64,000 nt of DNA, from positions 434,001 through 498,000 of the forward strand of contig NZ_FTPL01000001.1 in assembly GCF_900156305.1 (NCBI RefSeq). Reading direction: 5' to 3'. The notes beneath the pieces were generated by a model, which saw nothing but the letters and a program-made list of their open reading frames with translations, was not told where the DNA came from and ran no database searches. Position 1 is the first letter of the stretch. The number at the start of each line of letters is the position of its first letter. Both the position numbers and the translations under genes were made by a program. The stretch is from Edaphobacillus lindanitolerans. Its GTDB lineage: Bacteria; Bacillota; Bacilli; Bacillales_A; Planococcaceae. This document shows, one piece after another, positions 8,237 to 17,804 of the stretch.

Positions 8237-9139
8237 TCAGGCAAATGTGTTGGACAGCGTACCGATCCCTTCGATCGATACTTTCACCGTGTCCCCGGCC
8301 TTCAGGAATTTTGGCGGTTTCATCCCTTTGCCGACACCGGCAGGCGTACCCGTGAGGATGACATCGCCCGGTTCAAGCGTGACATATGTGGATACCTGGG
8401 CGATCAGTTCGTCCACCGGGAAGATCATGTTCCCGGTATGGCCGTTCTGACGCACCTCGTCGTTCACCTTCGTGACGAGTGACAGCTTCTGAGGATCCGG
8501 GATCTCGTCTTTTGTGACGATATACGGACCCATCGGGCAGGATTTGTCCAGGCTTTTTCCGAGGAAGAACTGCTGGTGGGCCGCCTGCACTTCGCGTGCC
8601 GTCAGATCATTGGCGATCGAATAGCCGAAGATATGGTCGAAAGCGAGCGCCTTTTTGATATGGCGGCCGCCTTTTCCGATGATGACGGCGAGCTCTCCCT
8701 CATAATCATAGTTTTCCGTGACGCCGGCATGAACCGGCAGCTCTTCCTCATCCGCTGCGATGGCCAGCGGGGACTTTGTGAAGACGACCAGTTTTTCGGG
8801 CGGCCGTTCCGCACCCATTTCCGTCGCATGGTCCGCATAGTTTTTTCCGATGCAGATGACGTTTTTCGGTGTCCGGGGAATCGGGGCCGTCCATTCGATC
8901 TCATCGAATGAGTGTTTGAATTCGCCTGCCCGGTCCGAGGATTCCGCCATGCTGACGAGCTTGCGGATCTGCTCGACAAATTCCATGCCGCCCCCGACTC
9001 CGTCGATCAGTCGGCGGGGGAACGGGGCTGCGCCGCCGAGCTCCTCCTGGATGGCGATCACATCCCATACCGCCTCTTCCCTTTTCACTTTCGGACCGAA
9101 CAGCTGCTCCCCGCCATAGCGGAACGACAATAATTTCAT
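8237..9139 (-). CDS. yisK: YisK-like fumarylacetoacetate hydrolase family protein
   Basis: FAH-superfamily enzyme of 300 aa. The metal-binding glutamates and the family core are visible: ICIGKNYADHATEMG, DYEGELAVIIGK, GYSIANDLTARE, and the C-terminal GDVILTGTPAGVG. B. subtilis YisK is an oxaloacetate decarboxylase that also affects cell shape; other family members are hydrolases or isomerases, so the exact reaction is not proven. The open frame extends upstream to 9289, but AAGGAAGG lies 6 bases before the ATG at 9139 and the family N-terminus begins there. Same order yisK-yisL as B. subtilis. Confidence 0.87.
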   Translation of the reverse strand: MKLLSFRYGGEQLFGPKVKREEAVWDVIAIQEELGGAAPFPRRLIDGVGGGMEFVEQIRKLVSMAESSDRAGEFKHSFDEIEWTAPIPRTPKNVICIGKNYADHATEMGAERPPEKLVVFTKSPLAIAADEEELPVHAGVTENYDYEGELAVIIGKGGRHIKKALAFDHIFGYSIANDLTAREVQAAHQQFFLGKSLDKSCPMGPYIVTKDEIPDPQKLSLVTKVNDEVRQNGHTGNMIFPVDELIAQVSTYVTLEPGDVILTGTPAGVGKGMKPPKFLKAGDTVKVSIEGIGTLSNTFA

Positions 9140-9243
9140 GGCTGGCCTTCCTTTCGTCATGAGTTTTCGTATTTTGATAAAGTACGACACGGACCGTCCG
9201 GAATCCTTTTTCTTGCGAAACACAGATTTGCAGGGGTGCCCCC

Positions 9244-10422
9244 TCACCGGCCCTCCGGACCCGGCCGGCCATAGGTGAGCCGGCGCCACAATGCCTCAAG
9301 CGGCCCCTGACGGAATTTCTGCAAGTACAGGCCGGCCAGGATCGCCTGGATGGCGAAGATGCCGACCGCCATCCAGGTTCCGGTGCCCACGCTGATCTTC
9401 CCGTAATAGCCCAGGCCGTACGAATAAAAGATGAGCGTCGCGATGACCGACTGGCTGATGTATACGGTGAGTGACATCCGTCCCGCCATCCGGACCGGGT
9501 TAAACACCGTTCGGAACAGCTTCAACCGTAGCAGCAGAAGGATCAGTCCCGTGTAGCCGACCGTCAGGAGCGGTCCCCCGAAAGAGTCTTGGACCATGCT
9601 CGCCGTGAGCATATGGTCCGAGAAATACGGCAATGTTTTCAGTGAGAGCCCGCCTGCCAGTCCGAGGACCGTCGGGAAGATCCACCGCCTCCATTGCTGG
9701 TCCGCACGCTCGATGAGCTTCCATTTTGCGGCTGCCGCTCCGATCATGAAGAGGGGCAGGATCATGACTGGCGCCAGCAGGAGCGAGGACGTATTCATGA
9801 AGAGCCAGTCGGCCGTGCGCTGGACCGTCACATCCCAGTACGAACCGTTTGAATAAGCGGCAATCGAGTTGTTGATGGACGTGATGTCCGCATATTCGGC
9901 GAGGGACCCGTCGGGAGTGAGGAGCTCCCCAAGCCAGACAAGAGCAGTGAGTCCTCCGAGCCCGATGATGTACAAACCGGACGCGATGCTTGCAAGCGCC
10001 GCAGCCGGCAGCCGGAGCATCAGCATGAGCAGGAAGCCCATGAGCGCATACGTGATCAGGATGTCACCCGGCCAGATGAGGAAGGCATGGATAATCCCGA
10101 ACGCGAGCAGCACCGCCATCCGCCTCGAGACCATCGGGATGAAGGGCCGGCCGGTCTTCTTCGCCTTCTCATACTGCATGTTCATGCCATAGCCGAACAG
10201 CATCGCAAACAACGGGTAAAAGCTGCTCTGGAACAGGATGTCGACCCACATATGCGACACTTCGTCCCTCAGTGAAGGGAACCAGGAATACGGATCGACG
10301 TACACATACGGCATATGGAAAAACAGCATGTTTGCCACGAAGATCCCGAGCAGTGCAAATCCCCTCAAATAGTCAAGACCGTCGATGCGTTCAGCCAATG
10401 CGGTCGGTTTCAAAGTCGTCAA
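9244..10422 (-). CDS. DUF418 (YeiB-like) polytopic membrane protein
   Basis: Integral membrane protein of 392 aa with about ten hydrophobic helices. The N-terminal RIDGLDYLRGFALLGIFVAN motif and the C-terminal GRMSLTVYISQS segment define the DUF418/acyltransferase-3-like family, whose substrates are mostly unknown. Translation very likely starts at a TTG at 10422, since GGGGGGA lies 5-6 bases upstream and no later start precedes the family motif. The start lies inside the last 32 bases of addA in another frame, so it is co-transcribed and translationally coupled to addBA. No functional link to recombination is known. Confidence 0.82.
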   Translation of the reverse strand: MTTLKPTALAERIDGLDYLRGFALLGIFVANMLFFHMPYVYVDPYSWFPSLRDEVSHMWVDILFQSSFYPLFAMLFGYGMNMQYEKAKKTGRPFIPMVSRRMAVLLAFGIIHAFLIWPGDILITYALMGFLLMLMLRLPAAALASIASGLYIIGLGGLTALVWLGELLTPDGSLAEYADITSINNSIAAYSNGSYWDVTVQRTADWLFMNTSSLLLAPVMILPLFMIGAAAAKWKLIERADQQWRRWIFPTVLGLAGGLSLKTLPYFSDHMLTASMVQDSFGGPLLTVGYTGLILLLLRLKLFRTVFNPVRMAGRMSLTVYISQSVIATLIFYSYGLGYYGKISVGTGTWMAVGIFAIQAILAGLYLQKFRQGPLEALWRRLTYGRPGPEGR

Positions 10423-13400
10423 AATGATCCCCCCGGATACTGATCACCCGCTCGCCGTCGAACAGGTACAGAAGCTTTTCTTTGATTTCGATGTTCAGGA
10501 TGTCACGGAGTGCGCGGGCGTATAGGCTTAGCTGGACCGCGTAGCGGTTCTCCATCTCGGCGGCAAGCGCTTCCTCGGAGCCGAACATCCGTGTCCGGTC
10601 CGTCTTATAGTCGAGGAGCACCCAGCCGTCCCCCTCCCGGAACAGACAGTCGACAATCCCCTGGATAATCTGGCGGTCGCCTTCGCCCGCATCGTAACCG
10701 TACGTGAACGGAACTTCCCTGCGGACATCATCCGATTTTCTGATCCGGCCGTAGAGCGGGCTCGCAAAAAACCGGGCAATCGAGGAAGCATCCACTTCCC
10801 TGGCCTCCGCCGGAGTGATGATCTCCCGGTCCGCCAGTCCCGTGATGAGCTTCTGGATATCCCGGACATTTTGCGGGCTGGACAGATCAGCATGCTGCAT
10901 GACCGCGTGGACGGCCGTTCCGATCTCTGCAGCAGACAAGGTGCGTTCCTGCATGAACTCCGGACGGTCATGCATGTACACCGGACGGATTTCATCCGAC
11001 CGGGTCATGAACGGATCCGGTTCTTCCGCCCTCTCGAGCAGCCACATCCTCTTCACTTCGCTCACAGACTGCTTGGACCGCTTGAGCACCGAGGACGCAT
11101 GCGGATAGGAGTAGTCGAATACTTGCCGCACCCTTGCGGCGGCGGCCAGCTCCTCCTCCGCATTTTCCCGGTCCGCCGCATGTTCGGCCGGCGGCTCTCC
11201 GGCCGCCGCTTCTTCTGCCGACAGATCGCCGGACGGGATGAACGCCACTTTCCAGTCGGACGGGTCATCGATGAGCCGGGCGCCCGGCAGCGTGCCGAAC
11301 GGCTCAAAATCACGATGGCGCGCCACTGCGGGGCCGATCCAGTCGAGATAGCCCGCCGCACGTGACCGGACGTACTCGGGGAGCATGGCATCCGCGGGCG
11401 CAAGCTGGCCCTCCTGCCATTTCATGACCGCCGCCGGCAGATCCTTCACGGATCCGACCAGATGCAGTCCTTCCTTCGCGCGAGTCATCGCGACATAAAG
11501 AATACGCATTTCTTCCGCCCGCATTTCCAGTTCCTTTTTCTCACGGATCGCGAGAAACGGCAGTGACGTGTACTGGATCCGGTTATCCGGGTCGACCGCC
11601 TTGACGGCAAGGCCGAAATGCTGGTCGAACAAGTACGGTTCATTGAAGTCCATCTTGTTGAACGACCGTCCGACCCCCGCGATGAACACATGCGGGAATT
11701 CAAGACCTTTCGAGGAATGGATCGTCATGATCCGCACAACATCGTCACGTTCACCCACCGCCCGGGCGGTGCCCATGTCATCGCCGCGGCGCCTCATCCG
11801 GTCGATGAACCGGAGGAAGCGGAAGAGCCCGCGGAACGATGTCCGCTCATACTGGATAGCCCGGTCGTGGAGCGCACGCAGATTGGCCTGCCGCTGCTTG
11901 CCGTTCGGCATGGCGCCGGCCATCTCGTAGTAGTGCGTATCGATGTACACCTGCCAGATGAGGTCTGCAAGCGAACCGCGGCGGGCAAGATTCCGCCAAT
12001 TCTCGAAATGGATGTAGAACCGGCGGATCTTTTCCTCGGTCGCTGCCGGGATCCCGGAAGCTATGCCGTTCCTGACGAACTGCTTCAATGCTTCATAAAA
12101 CGGCTCGTCGGGGGCCGCCAGCCGGATCCTGGCAAGCTCATTTTCACCGAGTCCGATGAACGGCGATCGCAGGACCGAAGCGAAGGGGATGTCCTGGTAC
12201 GGGTTGTCGATCACCCGCAGCGTGTTCAGCATGATCATCACTTCAAGAGCGTCAAAATAGCCGCCGGACGTATCGGCATACACGGGGATGCCCGCAAGCC
12301 GGAACTCGTCCGCAATCTCCCCCGACCAGGTCATCGAGCGGAGCAGGATGACGATGTCCCGGTATTCGAGCGGGCGTTGTTTTCCGCTCCACGGGTCGGT
12401 CACCGGGGTCCCGGCGTCCATGAGCCGGCGGATCTCCCGGATCATTGCACGGGCTTCCGCCTGGGACTGCTTCACCGTCTCCCCCCTGCCGAGGCCTTCT
12501 GCCGAAACGGGTTCCTCGGCTGCCTCCGGATCTTCTTCCGAAGGTTCATGTATGATCGTTAGCGCCGTCGGCATGCCGCCATCCGGATAAGGGGCACCGG
12601 GCTTCAAGGCGGCCGCCTCGTCGTAATCGATCTCCCCGACACGGGCGCCCATCACCTGGGAGAACACATAGTTCGTCGCTTCAAGCACCTGGCTCCGGCT
12701 GCGGAAGTTGGCATTGAGGTCGATCTTCAGGCCGGAATCTTCCGCCTCTCCGCCGAAACGGAGATATTTGCCGAGGAAGAGCATCGGCTCCGCAAGGCGG
12801 AAGCGGTAGATCGACTGCTTGACATCCCCGACCATGAACAGGTTGCCGTCCTCGTTTCCGCCCTGCTTCACAAGACCGATGATCGTTTCCTGGAGCCGAT
12901 TTGTATCCTGGTACTCGTCCACGAGCACTTCCTTGAACCGCTCCCGGAAGTCGAGCGCGACCGGCGACGGCACGAGCCGGCCGTCCTCTTCCTCGGACAG
13001 GATGGCGAGCGCCAGATGTTCCAGGTCCGAAAAGTCGACGATGCCCCGGTCTTTCTTCACCTGGGCATAACGGCGGCCGAACCGGATCGTCAATCCGATG
13101 AGCGTATCCATCATCGGTGCCATGAGCCGCATCTCATCGAGCAGCCGGTCCGGCGTACGGACGAAATATGCCTCTTTCAGGGAATTGACGATTTTCTTCA
13201 CATCATTGCGCTTTTTCTTCGCCCGTTCGGCAAGCTCCTCGTCGCAGCTGTCTTTCTTGATCGCCGCCGCACGGGACCAGGTGAGCGCGGAGAACGCCGT
13301 GTGCGCCTCCGCCCAGGTGCCTTCCTTCAGAATCCGGAGCAGGACGGATAGGGTCATGGCATCTTCTTCCGCGGTGACGGCAAACGGTGACGGGCCGTCC

Positions 13401-14146
13401 GGCATGCGTGCGATGCGCCCGATCTCCCCTGACATCGCCGCCGCCTCTTCCAGACGGTGGCGGATCGCTTCCTTCAGCGGTCCGATGAACGGCAGATGAT
13501 CAATGTCCGCCCCCTCCGGCAGATGATAGGCCCGCGGAATCGATTTCAGCCATTCCTCCGGCTGCGGGTGGACGCGCGAGTAGTCATACAGCCGGTCGAC
13601 CAGGACTTCGATCGCCTGGTCGTCCCGGTCCGACGTGAAGCTGTCGGCCAGGCGGTAGACCGGTTCCGGATCATCGGAGCCGTATGCTTCCTCGAGCACG
13701 CGGCCGATCACATCATCGCGGATAAGCGCGGCCTCGGCCGTGTCCGCGATCCGGAAGCCCGGGTCAACGTCCAGGATATATGCATACTGGCGCACGACAT
13801 TCAGGCAGAACGAGTGAAGCGTGGAAATTTGCGCTTTGTTGAGCAGGCTCAGCTGGCGGCGCAGCCGGGAAGACTGAGGATTTTTGGCAATCGCCTCCTC
13901 GAGTGCGGATGCCATGCGGTGTCGCATCTCCGCAGCCGCGGCATTCGTGAACGTGACGACGAGCAGCTCATCGACGTCGATCGGGCTCGCGGGATCGGTC
14001 ACTTTCCCGATGAGCCGGTTGATGAGGACAGCCGTCTTCCCGGATCCTGCCGCCGCGGACACAAGGATGTCGCTGCCGGTTGCATGGATTGCCTGCCACT
14101 GGGCATCCGTCCAGGTGGCATCAGCGGGTTTCGCCGGTATGTTCAT
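10391..14146 (-). CDS. addA: ATP-dependent helicase/nuclease subunit A
   Basis: AddA (1251 aa) is the UvrD-like helicase and 3'-strand nuclease subunit of AddAB, which processes double-strand ends and loads RecA at Chi-type sites. Seen: Q motif WTDAQWQAI, Walker A AAGSGKTAVL, VDEYQDTN motif II, GDVKQSIYRFR motif III, ILYVAMTRAKEGLHL motif VI, and the C-terminal RecB-family nuclease with VLLDYKTDR. Length equals the family norm (about 1230). ATG at 14146 has AAGGAGG 9 bases upstream and lies within addB (26-base overlap). Confidence 0.97.
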   Translation of the reverse strand: MNIPAKPADATWTDAQWQAIHATGSDILVSAAAGSGKTAVLINRLIGKVTDPASPIDVDELLVVTFTNAAAAEMRHRMASALEEAIAKNPQSSRLRRQLSLLNKAQISTLHSFCLNVVRQYAYILDVDPGFRIADTAEAALIRDDVIGRVLEEAYGSDDPEPVYRLADSFTSDRDDQAIEVLVDRLYDYSRVHPQPEEWLKSIPRAYHLPEGADIDHLPFIGPLKEAIRHRLEEAAAMSGEIGRIARMPDGPSPFAVTAEEDAMTLSVLLRILKEGTWAEAHTAFSALTWSRAAAIKKDSCDEELAERAKKKRNDVKKIVNSLKEAYFVRTPDRLLDEMRLMAPMMDTLIGLTIRFGRRYAQVKKDRGIVDFSDLEHLALAILSEEEDGRLVPSPVALDFRERFKEVLVDEYQDTNRLQETIIGLVKQGGNEDGNLFMVGDVKQSIYRFRLAEPMLFLGKYLRFGGEAEDSGLKIDLNANFRSRSQVLEATNYVFSQVMGARVGEIDYDEAAALKPGAPYPDGGMPTALTIIHEPSEEDPEAAEEPVSAEGLGRGETVKQSQAEARAMIREIRRLMDAGTPVTDPWSGKQRPLEYRDIVILLRSMTWSGEIADEFRLAGIPVYADTSGGYFDALEVMIMLNTLRVIDNPYQDIPFASVLRSPFIGLGENELARIRLAAPDEPFYEALKQFVRNGIASGIPAATEEKIRRFYIHFENWRNLARRGSLADLIWQVYIDTHYYEMAGAMPNGKQRQANLRALHDRAIQYERTSFRGLFRFLRFIDRMRRRGDDMGTARAVGERDDVVRIMTIHSSKGLEFPHVFIAGVGRSFNKMDFNEPYLFDQHFGLAVKAVDPDNRIQYTSLPFLAIREKKELEMRAEEMRILYVAMTRAKEGLHLVGSVKDLPAAVMKWQEGQLAPADAMLPEYVRSRAAGYLDWIGPAVARHRDFEPFGTLPGARLIDDPSDWKVAFIPSGDLSAEEAAAGEPPAEHAADRENAEEELAAAARVRQVFDYSYPHASSVLKRSKQSVSEVKRMWLLERAEEPDPFMTRSDEIRPVYMHDRPEFMQERTLSAAEIGTAVHAVMQHADLSSPQNVRDIQKLITGLADREIITPAEAREVDASSIARFFASPLYGRIRKSDDVRREVPFTYGYDAGEGDRQIIQGIVDCLFREGDGWVLLDYKTDRTRMFGSEEALAAEMENRYAVQLSLYARALRDILNIEIKEKLLYLFDGERVISIRGDHFDDFETDRIG

Positions 14147-17100
14147 CTCCTTTAACCTCCTTCTTCATCCGGTCGATCGAGTCTTCGGGCGAGAGCGGAT
14201 GCAGTTGCTTGTATTTCTGTGCGGGATCGGTAGGATCGAACTGGCACACGGACCTGAAAGCGCACGTCTGGCAGGGCATCTTGTCCTTCAGGCGGTATGG
14301 AAGGACCCGGGTATCCCCGAGGATCATCGAATCCCCCGCCTCCCGGTGCTTATTCCGGACGTACGACCGCATGAGCCCTACGCTTGCGGGCGTGAGCACT
14401 TTGGATGTCTTCGAGAACGTCCCGTTTTTGTTCATCCGGACCGGAAGGGCATCAGAAGAGCCCTCCAGGTTCCGGTCCATCTCGAGCACGACGTCCGGGT
14501 TGTCGATCACATAACCCCGCATCCGGTACGACTTCATCGCCTCCGCCTCGATCTCGCGCTCTTCCATCACGCCTGCGTCTGCGCGGATCATCGGATTATG
14601 GACATGCATATAAAGCACGCCGGCCGGCAGCGCCTCCGTTCCGAGCCACTCCTCGGAGTGGAGCAGGGCAACGTCCAGATACGTGAGCATCTGGAGGGAC
14701 AGCCCATAATACACCTCGGTCAGGTCGAGCGCCCGAGCAGACGACTTGTAGTCGACGACCCGGATGTACGGCGTCCCGTCGATCTCCGCAGCATCGACCC
14801 GGTCGATCCGGCCGCGCATCTGCATCGCCCGGCCCCCCTTGAGCGGGATCCGGAGCGGAGGGAATGCCTCGCCGGGCCCGAATGCGGCTTCGATCGCCAC
14901 GGGACGGAAGCCGGAGGCCTTTGCCTGCTTTGACAGCGACAGCATCGTCCGCTGCATGATCCGTGTGATCTTCCGCTTGATGTAATGATAGCGGCTGGAG
15001 GAGAGAAGGATCTGGTTGAAGAAATACGGCGTGATCGACTCGACCGCATCCCTTGCAAGGGTGAGGCACTCGGTCGCACTCAGTTCCCCCCAGGACTTTC
15101 CGGTCCGTGCGGCTTCATCCGCAATCCATTTGAGCGCCGCGTGGAACAGGTCGCCGACTGCGGGCGGATCGAGCGTGAACTCGCCGCGCTCGCGGAGCTT
15201 CAGGCCGAAATTGGCGAAGTGCTGGAACGGACAGCTGAAATACGACTCGACCCTGGACACACTGGAGGCGATTTCCTTTCCGTAAAGGCCCGCCGTCACA
15301 TCCGGATCCAGGTTCTCCGCACGCTTCCGTCCAGCTGCCGGGCGGAGGATGCGTCCCACGATCGGTGCCCAGTACGGATCTCTCGTGTAATAATCAATGA
15401 CTGCAAGCCAGGGCGCGGAAAGCTCCCCCCCGTGCTCGGCAAGCCGCATCTGCATCGATGCGTGCTGCAGCGTCGCACGCGGGTGGCTGATGTATTCACG
15501 CCAGCTTTCTTCATCCGGCAGGCCCGCCGGATCGTTCATCACGACCGTTTCCGGGACATCGGGAAGCAGCTGGCCGATCCGCTTGATGTACAGGGACGGG
15601 ATGAGCGCTTTTCCTTCGGCATCGGAAGCCGGATAGGAGACGTACAGTTTGGACGAAGCCGTCGTGAATGCCCGGTACGCCATGTACAGTTCGTCCATGA
15701 GGCGCATTTTCGTCGTCGGTGCGAGCTCGAATCCGATCTCCATGAACCATTCGCGCTCCCGGTCGGACAGCAGCCCTTCCTGGTCGATCCGCTTCGGAAG
15801 CACCCCGTCGTTCACGCCGATCACGAACACCGCCTCGATGTCCATAAGCCGGGATATGTCGATCGTCGTCACCGTGACCTCATCGATGGACGGCGGGATC
15901 CGGGCGAATTCCAATGTATCGAAGCCTTCGTCGAGAATCTTGACGAACTCCCCGAGCGGACGCTCCTGATCGCCGAACATGAGAACAAACTGGTCGAGCA
16001 CCTCGATCCACGTGTTCCATGCCTGATCATGTTCGGCCGCCGCGAACAGGCGGCCCGCCTCTTCCTCGCGGCGCCGCAGATCGACGATCTTTTCGAAGAC
16101 ATTCAAGTCTTCCATAAATGTGAAGAGAGTGGCGGCAATGTCACGCCCGGTGCTCCCCCGGCGCAGCCTCGCCTCGAAGTTTGCGAGGGGATCCCGGACG
16201 GCATCGCGCACCATGCGGAGGTCCCTCTCCGTTGCGAGCTCCTCGTCGGTCTGCACCGATGAATGGAACTCGAGGCCGCGGTACCGCTTCACCTTCCAGC
16301 GGTCTTCATCGAACCACCGTTCACCGTAGATGCCGTTCGCCAGCACGAAGTTCTCCAGCCGGTCCGCGCGGTCCCGCCATTCCGGAATATCGGCGCCGTG
16401 CGGGAAGAACAGGTCGGTCTTGATCGCCCGGAACAGGTCCTCGTATGTCCACCCGCCGGCAACCGCCTCAAGCACCGAACGGCTGAACTCGATCAGCGGA
16501 TGGTGAAGCATCGGTTTCTTGCGGCTGATGAACACCGGGATGTCATAGAGGGGGAATACCGTCTCAATCAGCTCATCGTACACTTCCGGCTGGCGGTACA
16601 GGATCGCCATGTCCCGGTAGCGCATCCCGTCCATCATGAGGCCGCGGATCCGGCGTGCCACCGCATGCACCTCTGCCCGTGCATCCGCCGCACGGATGAT
16701 CTCCACGTCCCCTCCGGCGGAAGCCTGGCCGGCGGGATAGCGGTCGAACTCCGCCTCAACATGTGCCAGCGCGGGACTTTGGAACCGCCGCTGTCCGTAC
16801 TCGTGCACCGTTTCCTCGGTCTCCACCCCATTGCGCTTGGCCGCGTCGAACAGACGGGCCGCACTGCCCATCGCATTGAAGAAGAGCTGTGAACCGCTTG
16901 CCGGCCCGTACGGCTCTTCCATCGGGAGCACGACGGTGACCCTCCTGGCATGCTTCATCAGTTCCTCGACAATCTCCAGCTCCCGGGTCGTGAACGTGAC
17001 GAAACCATCAATATAAATATCCGAGTCCTTCACCAGCTCCGAGAAATGAATCTGTGACGCAAGCAGCGCCAGATAGCCTTCACTGTCGACAAATGACGTC

Positions 17101-17624
17101 CCGAGCCGTTCTTCGATCTTCTGCATGAGCAGTTCAAGATCATCGGCCTTGTCGAGAAGCGCCCTCGGGGCGCCCGCCTTCTCGAGCTCGCCGTGCATGT
17201 CCGTCATCCTCGTACAGTCCAGGCAATACCGGCTGAACTCCTTGAGAAGCTCCTCCACCTGCTCGGTGAACCCCCGCTTGTCCGCCGCCTGGCGGAACAG
17301 CTTGAACTCTTCCCGGTTTTCAGCGAGCAGACTCCTGATGAGCATCCGGTAACCGAAGCCGTTCACCTCGGTGCGCGTGATTCCGCCCGTTTCCTGGAGG
17401 ATCCGCCAGGCAAGGCGCTTGAACGTCGCCACCTGCGCACGGATCGTCCCTTTCAGACCATACTCCGCAGAGAGGCTTTTCTCCATCGAGAACGACATCT
17501 GGTCCGGCACGATGACGAAAATCGGCGGTCCGAGCGGATCCTCCTTGAGCCGCCCGGCAATCTCCTGCCTGATCTTTGTCGTCTTTCCCGAGCCTGCACG
17601 CCCGGTGATCAACCTGAATGTCAT
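14121..17624 (-). CDS. addB: ATP-dependent helicase/nuclease subunit B
   Basis: AddB (1167 aa) partners AddA; it has an inactive helicase core that recognises Chi, an active 5'-strand nuclease and a 4Fe-4S cluster that pins the nuclease domain. Seen: Walker A GRAGSGKTTKI at residue 8, the nuclease motif IRVVDYKSS, the cluster cysteine in SYFSCPFQHF and three C-terminal cysteines in CQTCAFRSVC. Complete at both ends. AGGGAGGG lies 6 bases before the ATG. First gene of addB-addA-DUF418; the promoter carries a LexA-like box. Confidence 0.97.
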   Translation of the reverse strand: MTFRLITGRAGSGKTTKIRQEIAGRLKEDPLGPPIFVIVPDQMSFSMEKSLSAEYGLKGTIRAQVATFKRLAWRILQETGGITRTEVNGFGYRMLIRSLLAENREEFKLFRQAADKRGFTEQVEELLKEFSRYCLDCTRMTDMHGELEKAGAPRALLDKADDLELLMQKIEERLGTSFVDSEGYLALLASQIHFSELVKDSDIYIDGFVTFTTRELEIVEELMKHARRVTVVLPMEEPYGPASGSQLFFNAMGSAARLFDAAKRNGVETEETVHEYGQRRFQSPALAHVEAEFDRYPAGQASAGGDVEIIRAADARAEVHAVARRIRGLMMDGMRYRDMAILYRQPEVYDELIETVFPLYDIPVFISRKKPMLHHPLIEFSRSVLEAVAGGWTYEDLFRAIKTDLFFPHGADIPEWRDRADRLENFVLANGIYGERWFDEDRWKVKRYRGLEFHSSVQTDEELATERDLRMVRDAVRDPLANFEARLRRGSTGRDIAATLFTFMEDLNVFEKIVDLRRREEEAGRLFAAAEHDQAWNTWIEVLDQFVLMFGDQERPLGEFVKILDEGFDTLEFARIPPSIDEVTVTTIDISRLMDIEAVFVIGVNDGVLPKRIDQEGLLSDREREWFMEIGFELAPTTKMRLMDELYMAYRAFTTASSKLYVSYPASDAEGKALIPSLYIKRIGQLLPDVPETVVMNDPAGLPDEESWREYISHPRATLQHASMQMRLAEHGGELSAPWLAVIDYYTRDPYWAPIVGRILRPAAGRKRAENLDPDVTAGLYGKEIASSVSRVESYFSCPFQHFANFGLKLRERGEFTLDPPAVGDLFHAALKWIADEAARTGKSWGELSATECLTLARDAVESITPYFFNQILLSSSRYHYIKRKITRIMQRTMLSLSKQAKASGFRPVAIEAAFGPGEAFPPLRIPLKGGRAMQMRGRIDRVDAAEIDGTPYIRVVDYKSSARALDLTEVYYGLSLQMLTYLDVALLHSEEWLGTEALPAGVLYMHVHNPMIRADAGVMEEREIEAEAMKSYRMRGYVIDNPDVVLEMDRNLEGSSDALPVRMNKNGTFSKTSKVLTPASVGLMRSYVRNKHREAGDSMILGDTRVLPYRLKDKMPCQTCAFRSVCQFDPTDPAQKYKQLHPLSPEDSIDRMKKEVKGDEHTGETR

Positions 17625-17655
17625 CGCTGACCCTCCCTACTATTGTGATCTTTTC

Positions 17656-17684
17656 ATTATAAATGATTGCTTGTAAGGGAACAA
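17656..17684 (-). promoter_or_regulatory. Sigma-A promoter of addB-addA
   Basis: Minus strand -35 TTGTTC (17684-17679), 17-base spacer, -10 TATAAT (17661-17656), about 30 bases before addB. Confidence 0.7.
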
Positions 17685-17690
17685 ATGTTC
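17679..17690 (-). promoter_or_regulatory. LexA (DinR)-like box over the addB -35
   Basis: GAAC-AAAT-GTTC, an exact match to the GAAC-N4-GTTC core of the Gram-positive SOS box, within a 14-base palindrome GGAACA-AA-TGTTCC. It coincides with the -35 element, the expected place for a repressor. Confidence 0.6.
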
Positions 17691-17804
17691 CTGATTCGTT
17701 TTAAGAGAATAAAAGAACCCGTTCTCTCCCATTGTACCGAAGGGTACGCGGGAATGAAAACGGGACCGGGTTCGCTCAATTGATCGGATGTGCGGGTGAC
17801 GTAT

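Noticed and set aside
14985-16262. 425-codon plus-strand open frame
   Set aside because: Antisense shadow of addB.
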